64,000 nucleotides of DNA from CAZCFB01 sp964511535 (GCA_964511535.1 CAZEFW010000013.1:21387-85386), one strand, 5' to 3'. Numbered from the stretch's first letter, positions 38,101 to 47,805 are shown. The notes: generated by a model from the letters alone, not told the origin. Translations and numbers: made by a program.

Positions 38101-41100
38101 GCGGGGTCGTCGCCGGCCAGCTCGACCCACTGCTGGATCAGCGACAGCAGGTCGTCCCTTCGCTCGTGCTGCTCGTACAGCTCCGCCAGGGCGCGCAGGG
38201 CCGCCCGGTCACCCGGGTCCAGCTCCAGCAGCTGCTTGTAGACCTCCATGGCGCGATCCGGCAGCTCGAGCTCGTCCTGCTGGACCCCCGCCAGCCGGTG
38301 AAGCGCGGCCAGCGCCGCGGGCCGGTCGTCCTCCTCCAGGCTGCGCTCGCTGATCTGCTCCAGGGTCGCCACGAGGTCCGCCCACTCGCCGAGCTCCTGG
38401 TACAGGTTCGCCAGCCGCAGCAGCAGGTCCCGCCCGCACCCGGGGAGCTGGACCAGGCGTCCGAGGAACCGGGTGGCCTCCTCGGGCTGCCGCAGCCGCT
38501 CCTGGTGCAGGTCGGCCAGCTGGCGCAGGCGATCCGCCAGCGCCTCCGGTTCGAGCCCGCGCTCCAGCGACCGCAGCTGGCGGGCCTTCAGCTCGGCGAG
38601 GTCGGGCAGCCGCTGCAGCCGCTCCAGCAGGTCGGCCAGGGTCTGCTCCGCGGCGGCGCAGCCCGGATCCAGCTCCAGCGCCTCCCGCAGGTGCTTCTCG
38701 GCCTCGGCCTCGCGCCCACGCTCCAGCAGCAGATCGGCCACGCGCAGCTCCAGCCGAAGCAGCTGCCCGGCGTCGGTGGCGCGCTCCACGGAGTCGGCCA
38801 GGATGCGGATCAGATCATCCACCCGCCCGTGCGCTCGGCACAGCGACTCCAGCGCCTCCGAGACCTCCTCATGCTCCGGGTCCAGGGCCGCGGCCTCGGC
38901 CAGCACGCCGAGGGCGCGCTCCACATCGCCGGCGCCCTCCTGCCAGACCCGCGCCTGCCGCAGCAGCCAGCCCACGCGCACGGCGGGGGAGGAGGCCGGC
39001 AGGTCCCGGTAGGTCTCGGCCAGCTCGGCCCAGGCGTCGATGGTCGGCTCCGGCGGCCGCGGCGGCCCCGGCCGGAGCTCGGCCGAGAGCACGTCGGCAT
39101 CCCCCAGCTCCAGGGTGGCGCCCTCCTCGTCGTCGTCCGCGCCGGGCAGGGCGCCGTCGGGCAGCGTGGGCTCGTCCAGCCCCTCTCCCGGGCCGGGGGT
39201 CAGGTCCTCGACCCCCATGGCCTCCATGTCATCGGTCATCACCTCGTGGAGCGCGCCGTCCTCGTCTGTCAGCGCCATGCCCTCCGACCCCTCCTCGTCC
39301 ACCTCCTCGAGGCCCATGGTCTCCAGGTCCACCTCCTGGGTCGCGTCGCCCCGACCTTCGCCCTCCGCCTCGACGTCGATCTCGATGGACTCGGCGCTGA
39401 CATCGGAGCCGAGGTCTATCTCGATGGACTCGCCGGTCTCGGTGACCACCGGCGGGGGCGATGACTTGCCGCACAGCTCCGTGGCCAGCCGCCACAGGTG
39501 CTCCTCGGAGATCTCCTCCTCCGGAGCGAGGGTCAGCGCCTGCAGGTAGGTGCGGAAGGCGGGCACCTTCAGGCCCGCCTTCTCCTCCTGGAGCGAGGCC
39601 ATGTGCCACAGCAGGCTGAGCCGCTCCTGCGCGGAGTCCACCAGGTCCACCCGGCGCAGGTGAATCTCCAGCACCTCGCCCCAGCGGTTCGCCCTCTCGG
39701 CGAGGCGCTCGGCCTCTTCGGGCAGCCAGGCCAGATCGGGCTCGAACCCGCCCAGGGCGGCCAGCGCCTTGAGCGCGTGGCCGGGGTCCTCCAGCGCCTG
39801 CTCCGCCAGGGAGGCCTCCCGCTGCAGCAGCTCCCGGCGCCGCTCGGCATCCTGCTCGCTGGTGGCCACCTTGCGGTAGACACCCAGCAGCTTGCGCTGC
39901 TCCTCCGGCGCCGTGGCCAGCGCCTCGAGCCGGGGCAGCACCTCCAGGCCCGCCGGGTCCACAGAAAGCCCCTGCACCAGCTCCTCGAAGGCCGAGGCCG
40001 GGTCCTCCAGCTCCTCCTGGCAGATCTCGGCCACGCGGAAGGTGAGCTGCAGGAACCGCTCCGGGCGCCCCTCTCGCTGCCGCTGCTCCAGCAGCAGCAC
40101 CGACAGATCGTCCCACAGCCCGTGCTCCCGGGTGAGCCGCTCCAACTCCGCGGTGATCTCCTCCCGGCCGCCAGAAAGCTCGTGGGCTCGACGCAGCCAG
40201 CCGAAGGCGGCCGCGCTGTCGTGCAGGTCCTCCTCGTAAAGGCGGGCCATCTCCACCAGCAGATCCAGCTGCTGGCCTGGATCGGCCAGGGCCCCGAGCA
40301 GGGCCTGACCCACCCGCGCGGTGCGCTGATGGGCCTCGCTCCCCCGCACCAGTTCGTACAGCTCCTGCAGCGCGTCGAGGTGCTCCGGGTCGAGCCCGAG
40401 GACCCGCTCATAGGCCAGCACCGCCCGGGAGCTCGCCCCCTCCGCGGCGGCCCACATGCGCGCCACCTCCAGGGCCAGCGCCGTGCGCTCTCGCGGGTCG
40501 CCGGTGAGCAGGGAGAGCTCGCGCTCGGCCAGCTCGCACACCCTCGCCTCGTCGCCCCGGGCCTGGTGCAGCGCGCGCAGGCGATGGTGCAGATCGAGGT
40601 CGCCGGGGACGTCCTTTCGCAGCACCCGCTCCAGCAGCTCCAGCGCCGCCCCGGGGTCGTCCAGCCGCTCCTCGTACAGGTCCGCCAGGCGGAACGCGAT
40701 GGCCACCCTGTCCTCGGGGTCCTCCGCCAGCTCCAGCTGCTCGGTCAGCATCTCTGCCGCCTCGCTGAAGCGCCCCAGCTGGCCCAGCAGCCGCACCAGC
40801 GCGTCCCGGGTGGCCCTGTCCGCGGGCAGCAGCTCGGCCCGGCGCCGGTAGGCCTCCACCGCGTCGCCTGGCAGGTCGAGCTGCTCCTCGGCGAGCAGGG
40901 CGATCTCGGACAGCAGCATGACCAGGGGGCCCACCGGCTGCTCCGGCAGCGCCGCCTGCCGCCGCTTGAGCAGGGCGAGCAGGTCGTGCATGCGGCCCGC
41001 GTCGCGGTACAGGCCGCTCAGCGCCTCCATGGCGTCGGCGTTGTCCGGGTCGAGGGTCAGGATCTGCTCGTAGGCCTGGGTGGCCCGGCTGTGGTCGTCG

Positions 41101-43238
41101 AGCTCTCCGCCGGCGATGGCGGCCACCCGCTCCAGCGACTCCACCCGGCGGGCCATGCTGCGAGAGGTCTGGGCGCGCTGCTCCAGGAACCGGAGCAGGC
41201 CCTCGAGGTCCTCGGTCTCCTCCAGCAGGCGCAGCACCCGCTCCTGCACCCGGTAGTCTGACGGGTTCAGCTCCAGCAGGGCCTGGTAGGCGGACAGCGC
41301 CCGGCCGGGGTTGCCCAGCTTGGTGCCGTGCAGGCCGCCGACGCGCCGCAGGATGGAGATGCGCTCGGCCTTGGTCATCATGCCGTCGAGCTGGGCGGTG
41401 AGCGCCTCGGCGAGCCCCGCGAAGTCGGCCTCCCGCTCGCAGATGTCCACCCGCATGCGCATGGCGTGCTCGTCCTGGGGCGACAGCTCGAGGATCTCCT
41501 GCAGGATCGCCATGGTTCGCTCGGGGTCCACCTGCCACTCGAAGTAGACCTTGGCCATGCGCCGCAGCGCCTGGACCCGCTGGGTCTGGCTCACCGCCTC
41601 GGCGGCCTCCCGCTCCAGGGCCTGGATCTTCTGCTGCCAGCTCTGCATACGGACGCCCAGGCGCTCCAGCGCCTCTTGCGACTTCTGGGTGTCCGGGTGG
41701 AGCTCGGCGATCTGCTGCCACGCCTCCACCGCGCCCTCCAGGTCCCCGAGGCGGCGCTCGGATATGTCCGCCACCTCCTCCAGCAGGACGCACACCTCCA
41801 GGGCCGGCATCCCGGCCTGGCGCTGCTGGTCAGCCAGGAACCGCTGGAGGTTGACCAGGTTGCGGTAGTCGCCCTTGCTCCGGAAATAGCTCTGGTACGC
41901 CTGCTGGGCCTCGACGTTATCGGGCTGCAGCTGCATCACCTCGTGGATCAGGTGGCCTGACGCCTCGGGGTCGTCCAGGCGGTCTCGCAGGGTGGCGCTG
42001 ATCTCGAGCATCAGCGCCACCCTGGAGTCGAGGGTGGTGCACGCGTCCAGCTGCGCCTCGAGCACCTGGACCGCCTTCGCCCAGTGGCGCCCCTCCCGGT
42101 AGATGTCCAGCAGCTGGGCCGCTGCCTCGCCCACCGGCCCCTGGTAGGGCAGGGCGGCCTCGTAGCAGCGGCGAGCGTCGTCCGTGCGGCCCAGGTGTCG
42201 CAGCAGAAGGTCAGCCCGATACATCTGCAGGGTGGCGGCATCCTGCTCGCTGCTCGCGGCGATGCGCTGGCTGTACAGGCGCTCCAGCTCGTCCCAGGCC
42301 TCCCTTTGCTGGTAGGCCGCCTCGAGCGCCCTGAACGCTTCATCGTCCGAGGGGTTCGCCCCCAGCGCCCGGCGCAGCAGCTCCACGGCGCCCTCGTGGT
42401 TCTCCGCCGCCTCGCGGGCCCGGGCGATGTGCAGGAACTCGGCCGCGGCCCGGGTCAGGCCGTCCTCCCCGGGGTAGTCGGGCGAGGAGTACAGCTCTCC
42501 AAGGGCCAGCTGCAGCTCCTCGTCCTCGGGCAGCAGGGCGCGGGCGTCGGCGAGCGTCCGCGCCGCGTCGAGCAGGGCCCCCTGGCGGCGCCACTGGATC
42601 TCGCCCAGCTCTCGCAGCAGGCCTGCCCGGGCCGCCGGGTCCTCTGTAATGGACACCTCCAGGCCGAGCAGCGAGGCGGCGCCGTCCCACAGCCCGAGGG
42701 AGGCGTAGATTCGCCGCCCGGCCGCCAGCGCCTCGGCGTGGCTGCGATCCGCCTCGAAGGCGCGCTGGTAGCAGGCCAGGGCCTCGTCAGCCCGGCTCAG
42801 GCGCTGCTCCCACAGCTGACCCGACCGGTACTCCAGGTCCGCCAGCAGCGGAGCGGCGCCCGCGTCGGTCCGGGCCGCCAGCAGCTCGACCTGTACCGCC
42901 AACAGCCCGGCCAGGTCGGCCCACTGCTCCCGGTCTGTGAACAGCTGGTCCAGGCGCTCGAGCACCCGCGGGTCGCGGTTGTCCTGGGCCAGGGCCCGGG
43001 ACAGCACCCGCACCTCGGCGTCGCCGTCGCCCGCCTCCTCGTGGATACGCGCCGCCTCCCACAGCAGATCCACCGCGCCGGTGGTGGGGTCCAGGTGGGC
43101 CGCCCGGGTCTCCTGCGTCCTGGCCAGCTCGGCCAGGCGCCCCTCGGCCCGGTACGCGTCACTCAGCGCCGCGAACGCCTCCTGATCGGAGGGGTCCCTG
43201 GCGAAGGCGCGCTCGAGGGTTCGAAGGTCCTGTGACAA
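35142..43238 (-). CDS. Giant TPR-repeat scaffold protein (2698 residues)
   Basis: TTG start at 43238 with GGAG 6 nt upstream; no signal peptide, so cytoplasmic. Helical TPR repeats fill residues 1-1260 and about 1400-2440 (units such as ALDLDPxHEEALxALxxLY). Between them is an acidic, low-complexity linker (about 1270-1400) rich in Glu/Asp. The C-terminal 260 residues are a different domain, with PRVVAMAMPAVVAS and RRALPFKVARRLGELFREL; the fold is not recognised. Followed after 3 nt by the Ser/Thr kinase, so the protein may be a phosphorylated scaffold for it; that is inference. The length is far above the usual TPR protein and accounts for most of 8.1 kb. Confidence 0.9.
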   Translation of the reverse strand: MSQDLRTLERAFARDPSDQEAFAALSDAYRAEGRLAELARTQETRAAHLDPTTGAVDLLWEAARIHEEAGDGDAEVRVLSRALAQDNRDPRVLERLDQLFTDREQWADLAGLLAVQVELLAARTDAGAAPLLADLEYRSGQLWEQRLSRADEALACYQRAFEADRSHAEALAAGRRIYASLGLWDGAASLLGLEVSITEDPAARAGLLRELGEIQWRRQGALLDAARTLADARALLPEDEELQLALGELYSSPDYPGEDGLTRAAAEFLHIARAREAAENHEGAVELLRRALGANPSDDEAFRALEAAYQQREAWDELERLYSQRIAASSEQDAATLQMYRADLLLRHLGRTDDARRCYEAALPYQGPVGEAAAQLLDIYREGRHWAKAVQVLEAQLDACTTLDSRVALMLEISATLRDRLDDPEASGHLIHEVMQLQPDNVEAQQAYQSYFRSKGDYRNLVNLQRFLADQQRQAGMPALEVCVLLEEVADISERRLGDLEGAVEAWQQIAELHPDTQKSQEALERLGVRMQSWQQKIQALEREAAEAVSQTQRVQALRRMAKVYFEWQVDPERTMAILQEILELSPQDEHAMRMRVDICEREADFAGLAEALTAQLDGMMTKAERISILRRVGGLHGTKLGNPGRALSAYQALLELNPSDYRVQERVLRLLEETEDLEGLLRFLEQRAQTSRSMARRVESLERVAAIAGGELDDHSRATQAYEQILTLDPDNADAMEALSGLYRDAGRMHDLLALLKRRQAALPEQPVGPLVMLLSEIALLAEEQLDLPGDAVEAYRRRAELLPADRATRDALVRLLGQLGRFSEAAEMLTEQLELAEDPEDRVAIAFRLADLYEERLDDPGAALELLERVLRKDVPGDLDLHHRLRALHQARGDEARVCELAERELSLLTGDPRERTALALEVARMWAAAEGASSRAVLAYERVLGLDPEHLDALQELYELVRGSEAHQRTARVGQALLGALADPGQQLDLLVEMARLYEEDLHDSAAAFGWLRRAHELSGGREEITAELERLTREHGLWDDLSVLLLEQRQREGRPERFLQLTFRVAEICQEELEDPASAFEELVQGLSVDPAGLEVLPRLEALATAPEEQRKLLGVYRKVATSEQDAERRRELLQREASLAEQALEDPGHALKALAALGGFEPDLAWLPEEAERLAERANRWGEVLEIHLRRVDLVDSAQERLSLLWHMASLQEEKAGLKVPAFRTYLQALTLAPEEEISEEHLWRLATELCGKSSPPPVVTETGESIEIDLGSDVSAESIEIDVEAEGEGRGDATQEVDLETMGLEEVDEEGSEGMALTDEDGALHEVMTDDMEAMGVEDLTPGPGEGLDEPTLPDGALPGADDDEEGATLELGDADVLSAELRPGPPRPPEPTIDAWAELAETYRDLPASSPAVRVGWLLRQARVWQEGAGDVERALGVLAEAAALDPEHEEVSEALESLCRAHGRVDDLIRILADSVERATDAGQLLRLELRVADLLLERGREAEAEKHLREALELDPGCAAAEQTLADLLERLQRLPDLAELKARQLRSLERGLEPEALADRLRQLADLHQERLRQPEEATRFLGRLVQLPGCGRDLLLRLANLYQELGEWADLVATLEQISERSLEEDDRPAALAALHRLAGVQQDELELPDRAMEVYKQLLELDPGDRAALRALAELYEQHERRDDLLSLIQQWVELAGDDPAEARPLLVRLARLVGEDDMDAAVAHLQRARAMGEADPALDEELTGLLLRGDRAEEAAGLLQDRLAAARDSGAPAVAQAELLVQLAEVLDAGLERAEDAWGALEQASELAPEHVAVLQAISSYHWRHESWAQYADALERIIDLAPGEVDVDDSLMVTGHVLENNAGDPDRARQLYERVLQRSPDHLPAMDAVIRLSGRSGAERAEQLLRRKSELVQDPRGQAATLAELADLRLSRGASASEAEELFQRALELCDDLPEAVDGLSRLLVEQDRLDAARLLLEDALTRLSGGTASGLLGMRLGEVYQRLGQHAEAFTFLLDAHRKDPEDPMLRLAVGLNRFQLERWREALDYLEPLLRVEREGIPRADLAEALYAGGRSAAALDRAEQAVELLQGALSVDPEHDHALTELAFISMDNEQWSRAAGALDRLLGITDDPARRLDLLRLQGDLRRDHLNDLPGAAGCYEELHSLLGDDDATKLEVLPGMLSVLRSAGRHAAGAAVAEDLAALLDEPRQSSELLLTAAGARMAAGQAEQAASRWREVLALDPSSGKAVEGLTAYLVEQESYEEAAQLAGEYVTGRPPPPTEAGKSRRGRLLRLMARAFRAQGKIQGAVAALEEALDMLGDDLELLEELGAMYGLLPEVDPGVALGHHRRILALDGCRVESLRALAAAALRTEPEQARALYQALRLLGGLDGAGEAYLAGYCPAELDAERPYAGQLIEEDREALSPLPMSPALEEMFQLLWAQAKTLFPLEPEEVGLDPADKVPPMDPSAPALAFNAAARALGRSGAQLFLVDEDHPLRAPTPRVVAMAMPAVVASPGDLEGRGTAELLFLLGRALEATGPTGVLAAGQEQDAFAALMLKVLRAFHPRHMRGRKDLDKAALEQVSLFRRALPFKVARRLGELFRELGSWPFDSARWRQASWHGANRAGLLLCGDFELAARIIAREEGLGDPGDPGAMEGSAALRDLVTFAASEAYPRFRRRLTG

Positions 43239-43320
43239 GGAGGCTCCTGCTGAATAGGGTGACGATCAATGTACACCGGCACTCCCTCGAATTCCCAGAC
43301 CATTTTCATGGTCGCGCTGC

Positions 43321-43349
43321 CTGACCGTGGCCACCTCGCGTGCTAAGTT
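43321..43349 (+). promoter_or_regulatory. Promoter candidate for the glycosyltransferase operon
   Basis: CTGACC (43321-43326), a 17-bp spacer, then TAAGTT preceded by TGC (TGCTAAGTT, 43341-43349), a good extended -10 with a weak -35. The ATG is 26 nt further on with AGGAGA as ribosome binding site. The hairpin GACCAT/ATGGTC lies just upstream, near 43300. Confidence 0.45.
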
Positions 43350-43375
43350 GAGCAGTCGTTCCCAACAGGAGAATC

Positions 43376-45229
43376 ATGAGCACGATTGACCAGTACTGGC
43401 GTCGTCTGGAGGGCTGGCGCCCGCTTCGCGCTTGCCTCAACCGCGTCTTCGCGCCCGATGAACTCGCTCAGATTCTGGCCGCACGCCCGGCCCCGGACGC
43501 CGAGCCCTGTCCGGTGGCGTACTGCGTGTACGAGAACCCGTTCGCGGTGGGGGGTGGGGTGTACCAGGTGGCGTGGAACCTGGCGCGCGCCCAGCGACAG
43601 CGCGGACGCCAGGTCGTGCTGCTCAGCCCGCACCACGGGCGCCTCGCCACTGCGCCGGACCCCCGGCATCTGAATCGCACCGGGCAGGTGGAGGTCCCCT
43701 TCGGCGATGGTCTGGTGCCGGTGGCGCTGCTGGAGCCGAACTGGCCGGAGATCCTCGCCGCCCGGGGCGTCCCCGATAGCGACGCCCCGCCGCACACGGA
43801 GGCGCGCTGGGTTCTGCTCGACGCGCCTGGGTTCTTCGAGGCCAGCGGCGGCGACGGCGGGACCAGCCCGTACGCCGGCGGCGAGGACGAAGAGGCGTCC
43901 CTGCTGCGGGACAGCCTGCTGCTGTGCGCGGCGATCCCCCGGGCCCTGGCCGCCCTCGGGCTCACCCGCGACGTCATGGTCCACGCCCAGGACTGGGAGC
44001 TGGCGAGCGTCGCGCTGACCGTAAAAGAGGCGCTGCTGGCGCCGCCCGACGGCCGGGTGCCCCTGCTGCACTCCGCCGCGGTGGTGCTCACCAGCCACAA
44101 CCCGTACGACCGCCACCTGCCCCGGGAGCTGCTGCGGCTCATCTCGGCCAGGCCGCTCCCGGGCGAGACGGTATACCAGCGCATGATCCCGCTGACCGAC
44201 GCGCCGGTCTCCACAGTCAGCCGCACCTTCGCCCGGGAGCTGACCCGGGATCCGCTGCTGGCCGGGGTCTACGCCGAGCACATGCGCGGAGCCCTGCGCG
44301 GCCAGGGCGTGGTGGGCGTGGACAACGGCCCGTTCCGCACAGGGGATCCGCCCTTCAGCGCCAAGGCAGTGAGCTCGGCCAGGGCCGGGGATCCCGGAGA
44401 GATCCTGGAGCAGAAACAGGCGGCGCGCTTCGCCATGCTCCGGCTGCTGGACGACCATCGGCCGGACGGGGTCATCGGCCAGCTGGAGGGCGAGCCTGAC
44501 TGCCCGGCGACGACCCTGGCCGACGATGTCCCGGTGTTCATGATGTATGGGCGGCTGGATCCGGGGCAGAAGGGGTTCGACCTGCTGGCCCGGGCAATGG
44601 AGCTGCTGCCCAGGGGGCGGGCCCGGCTGGTGCTCGCGCCGAGCCAGGCCTCGGCCGGGGATCCTTTCCTGGACGATCTGGCGCGCCTGGCAGAGAACCG
44701 AAAGGGCGAGGTGGTCATCTACCCCTTCATCCTCGGCGGGCTGCACTCGGACCTGGTGTCAGGGGCGACCTTCACGGTGTGGCCGTCCCTGTATGAGCCC
44801 TTCGGCGGAGCCAGCGAATCCTACCTGGCCGGCACGCCCATCGTGGCGCGGGCCACCGGGGGCCTGGTCCAGCAGGTGGTGGACGCCGACGCCGATCCGG
44901 CCTCGGGGACCGGCTTCCTGTTCGCCGAGGACCCGAGCCCGCCCGCCGGCGAGGGGCGCGACGCCTACCTGGCCCGGAGCTGGCGCCGGATCCAGGAGCT
45001 CCGGACGCCGGATGAGCGGCAGCAGGTGCCGCTGTACTGGCACCTGGTGGGTGGACTGGCCGCGGCGCTGACCCGCGCAGAGCAGGTCCACGCCAGGCAG
45101 CCCCGGCGGTACGGCGCCATGCTGGCCAACCTCGAGCAGGCGCGCAGACGCCACGACTGGGACCGGGCCGCCTCGGAGTACGACCTGCTGTACGGGGTCG
45201 CCGCCGCGCAGGGGAGCGACGGCCGGTGA
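43376..45229 (+). CDS. Glycogen/starch synthase-like glycosyltransferase (GT5-type)
   Basis: 617 residues. N-terminal Rossmann half with NPFAVGGGVYQVAWNLARA (the nucleotide-sugar-binding loop region) and VMVHAQDWELASV, and C-terminal half with GRLDPGQKGFDLLARAMELL and PSLYEPFGGASESYLAG, the last being the glycosyl-binding E-x7-E-type region. The acceptor and product are unknown; the sequence is longer than typical glycogen synthase and includes an extra alpha-helical insert. Uses ADP- or UDP-glucose by analogy. GTG 45226 of the next gene overlaps its stop by 4 bp, so the two glycosyltransferases are coupled. Confidence 0.8.
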   Translation: MSTIDQYWRRLEGWRPLRACLNRVFAPDELAQILAARPAPDAEPCPVAYCVYENPFAVGGGVYQVAWNLARAQRQRGRQVVLLSPHHGRLATAPDPRHLNRTGQVEVPFGDGLVPVALLEPNWPEILAARGVPDSDAPPHTEARWVLLDAPGFFEASGGDGGTSPYAGGEDEEASLLRDSLLLCAAIPRALAALGLTRDVMVHAQDWELASVALTVKEALLAPPDGRVPLLHSAAVVLTSHNPYDRHLPRELLRLISARPLPGETVYQRMIPLTDAPVSTVSRTFARELTRDPLLAGVYAEHMRGALRGQGVVGVDNGPFRTGDPPFSAKAVSSARAGDPGEILEQKQAARFAMLRLLDDHRPDGVIGQLEGEPDCPATTLADDVPVFMMYGRLDPGQKGFDLLARAMELLPRGRARLVLAPSQASAGDPFLDDLARLAENRKGEVVIYPFILGGLHSDLVSGATFTVWPSLYEPFGGASESYLAGTPIVARATGGLVQQVVDADADPASGTGFLFAEDPSPPAGEGRDAYLARSWRRIQELRTPDERQQVPLYWHLVGGLAAALTRAEQVHARQPRRYGAMLANLEQARRRHDWDRAASEYDLLYGVAAAQGSDGR

Positions 45230-46323
45230 AGGTCCTGTTCCTGCACTCCTCCGGGGACAACATCGCGGGCAGCGAGCTGGTGCTGCTCAAGCTGCTGCGG
45301 GGCCTGTCCGGAGCGGTGGAGTGTGCGGTGGCGCTCCCCGGCGAGGGCCGCTTCTTCAGCATGCTCGGCGACGAGGGGGTGCGCGTGGTGAGCGCCGGGC
45401 TGGAGGCCACCGAGAGCCTGGATCCGCGGCCGCTGGTGTCAAGCCTGCCGCGGTTCGCCCGGCTCCTGCAGCAGGAGGCGCCCGATCTGGTGCACACCAG
45501 CAGCGCCTCGCCAGTTCAGTACGCCTGGCCCGCCTGCAGTCAGCTCGGAGTGCCGCTGGTTTGCCACCTGCAAGCGCCTTACGAGGCAGACGAGATCAGC
45601 CTGCTGCAGGTGCACCGGGCGGACCGGATCATCGCGCTGAGCCGGTTCATCCGGACCATGCTGGAGCCTGCCGTGCGCGAGCGTGCCACGGTGATCCACA
45701 GCGGCGTCGAGCTGCCGCGGATGCTCACCAGGCAGCAGCGAGCCGGGGTGCGCGCGGAGCTCGGGCTGGCGAGCGAGGCCCCGGTGGTGTGCTACGCGGG
45801 GCAGCTGATCCACCGCAAGGGGGTGGACACCCTGATGCAGGCCCTGGGCAGGCTGCAGCGGATCTTCCCCTGCATCCAGCTGGTCATGGTGGGGCGGGAT
45901 GACTCGGCCTACGCCGGGGAGCTGCGGGCGATGGCCGCCCCCCTGGGCATCGCGCAGCGCATCACCTGGACTGGCTTCAGGGATGATGTTCAGCGGCTGA
46001 TGGCGGCCGCGGACCTGGTGGCGGTACCCTCCCGCAGCGAGGGGCTGGGGCGCGTGGCAGCCGAGGCGCTGGCCGTGGGCACGCCGGTGGTGGCCAGCCG
46101 CACCGGCGGTCTGCCCGAGATGGTGGAGGACGGCCGAAACGGCTTCCTGGTTCCGGTGGGCAGCCCGGACCGGCTGGCGGACGGCATGACGCTGCTGCTG
46201 GCGAACCCCACAGTGGCCGCCTCCATGGGGCGCCGCGGGCGCAAGAAGATGGCGGCGGAGTTCTCCCTGGAGCAGGAGCTTCAGCAGGTGGTCAGCGAGT
46301 ACGAGGCTTTGCTCGCTTCCTGA
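45226..46323 (+). CDS. GT4-family glycosyltransferase
   Basis: 365 residues. N-terminal half opens with VLFLHSSGDNIAGSELVLL and has the acceptor-domain CHLQAPYEADEISLL. The C-terminal nucleotide-sugar half has VCYAGQLIHRKGVDTLM and the E-x7-E motif in SRSEGLGRVAAEALAVG. Retaining GT4 enzymes build polysaccharides, glycolipids or trehalose; which one is not deducible here. Coupled to the GT5-type enzyme. Its last 32 bp overlap the 3' end of the convergent PQQ-like gene. Confidence 0.88.
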   Translation: MKVLFLHSSGDNIAGSELVLLKLLRGLSGAVECAVALPGEGRFFSMLGDEGVRVVSAGLEATESLDPRPLVSSLPRFARLLQQEAPDLVHTSSASPVQYAWPACSQLGVPLVCHLQAPYEADEISLLQVHRADRIIALSRFIRTMLEPAVRERATVIHSGVELPRMLTRQQRAGVRAELGLASEAPVVCYAGQLIHRKGVDTLMQALGRLQRIFPCIQLVMVGRDDSAYAGELRAMAAPLGIAQRITWTGFRDDVQRLMAAADLVAVPSRSEGLGRVAAEALAVGTPVVASRTGGLPEMVEDGRNGFLVPVGSPDRLADGMTLLLANPTVAASMGRRGRKKMAAEFSLEQELQQVVSEYEALLAS

Positions 46324-47287
46324 TGGGGGCGGACGGCGCGCCGGTGATGCGGAACTTGTAGTCCATGTTGTAGGTCCGCACGAACAGCGCGCTGCCCCGG
46401 CGCAGGATGAACGACGGGCCGGTCTTGAGCTTCAGGCGCTGGGCCACCTTGCCGGTGGCGCGGTCGAGCACGTACATGTAGTCCGGCTCGGCGGTGAAGC
46501 CGTAGCCGCAGATGACCGCGTCGCCCACGATCTCGAAGTTGCGGGCGTTGCACACCAGCGGGCGGCTGCGCCAGATCAGGTCCAGGGTGTCGGCGTTCAG
46601 GGCGGTGATGTAGGCGTTGCGTCCCCCCGAGCTGCTGGCGTAGGTGTTGTGGCCGGTGGCGATGTAGAGCACGCCGTCCCGCTCGGCGACCCAGGTGATC
46701 TGCTGGAAGACGAAGGAGCGATCTGCGGGCTTGTCCTTGCCGCCGCCGGTGTAGGCGGCGAAGTCGATCACGTGGCGTACCTGTTTGAGCGCCTCGTCGG
46801 TGATCACCAGGTAGCGGCCGCTGGAGAAGTCCCGCCCGTAGACCAGGTACAGCTGGCCCGCACCGCGGATGGCGGCCACCAGCTTGTTGCCGCGGTAGGC
46901 AGTGGGCGTGCGGCCCGGGCAGGTCCCCTTGCGCTGCCTGAAGCTGTTGGGCACCTCGAACACCGGCAGGGCCAGGTCGTGGCGGCTGAACCACGCGGCG
47001 TCGTCGGTGATCTGGTTGCGCTTCGCCGAGGTCTGCTTCAGCCGCACCCGGGTGAGCCGGGCCTGGGCGCTGCCCCGGGCAGGCCGGGCCGCGAAGGGCG
47101 GCCGCTTCAGCACGGTCACCTTGACCTTCTCGAGCGACAGCTGCTCGGCGCTGCGCCAGGTGCCGTCGTCGTAGAGCAGCACCTGCTCGCCGTCCTCGGC
47201 GGTGGCCTTGCGCTGGGCAGCGGCGGGGCTGGAGGCCGCCAGCGTGGCGGCGACGGTGAGCAGGGCTGCGACAGTGGTTCTTTTCAT
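46292..47287 (-). CDS. Secreted beta-propeller-like protein
   Basis: 331 residues; GGAGGAG precedes ATG 47287. Signal peptide (MKRTTVAALLTVAATLAAS, cut near 25). The body has beta-strand repeats of the PQQ-like propeller type (NAYITALNADTLDLIWRSR, DYMYVLDRATGKVAQRL) but few intact blades. Enzymatic residues are not evident. Exported; function unknown. Overlaps the 3' end of the GT4 gene by 32 bp on the opposite strand. Confidence 0.78.
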   Translation of the reverse strand: MKRTTVAALLTVAATLAASSPAAAQRKATAEDGEQVLLYDDGTWRSAEQLSLEKVKVTVLKRPPFAARPARGSAQARLTRVRLKQTSAKRNQITDDAAWFSRHDLALPVFEVPNSFRQRKGTCPGRTPTAYRGNKLVAAIRGAGQLYLVYGRDFSSGRYLVITDEALKQVRHVIDFAAYTGGGKDKPADRSFVFQQITWVAERDGVLYIATGHNTYASSSGGRNAYITALNADTLDLIWRSRPLVCNARNFEIVGDAVICGYGFTAEPDYMYVLDRATGKVAQRLKLKTGPSFILRRGSALFVRTYNMDYKFRITGAPSAPIRKRAKPRTR

Positions 47288-47316
47288 CGGCTCCTCCCGG
47301 GGGCACCATAGGTTAC

Positions 47317-47802
47317 ATGATCTGCGAAAACTGCGGCGGGGCCATGCGCCTGGTGAGGGATCGGGACTACTTCGTCTGCGACTACTGCTCCGCGTTTCAC
47401 TTCCCGGATCAGAACGAGGACGGCGTGCGCATGCTGGGGGAGGAGACCAACCTCGGCTGCCCGGCGTGCGGCGAGGCGCTGCACGGCGCGGCCATCGACG
47501 AGGTGAGCGTGCTGCACTGCACCGACTGCCACGGCGTGCTGGTGCGGCAGCGAGAGATGCAGCGCCTGATCAGCGCCCGCCGGGCGAAGGTCACCGCCGG
47601 CACGGAGCGGCGGCCGCTGACGCAGCAGGATCAGGCGCGGCAGGTGGGGTGTCCTCGCTGCGGCCAGCTCATGGACACACACCCGTACTATGGCCCTGGC
47701 GCGGTGGTCATCGACACCTGCGGGGCGTGCGGCTACATCTGGCTCGACCGGGGCGAGGTGACCGAGATCGCGAGAGCCGCGCGAGACTGCCGGACCTGGT
47801 GA
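47317..47802 (+). CDS. Zinc-ribbon protein (zf-TFIIB type)
   Basis: 161 residues with six Cys pairs: CENCGG, CDYC, CPACG, CTDCHG, CPRCG and CGACG, with a terminal CGYIWLDRGE. This fits the zf-TFIIB-like family, in which tandem ribbons bind zinc. Likely cytoplasmic; a nucleic-acid or protein-binding role is inference. Start ATG 47317 has no strong ribosome binding site. Divergent from the secreted propeller-like gene by 29 nt. Confidence 0.8.
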   Translation: MICENCGGAMRLVRDRDYFVCDYCSAFHFPDQNEDGVRMLGEETNLGCPACGEALHGAAIDEVSVLHCTDCHGVLVRQREMQRLISARRAKVTAGTERRPLTQQDQARQVGCPRCGQLMDTHPYYGPGAVVIDTCGACGYIWLDRGEVTEIARAARDCRTW

Positions 47803-47805
47803 TGG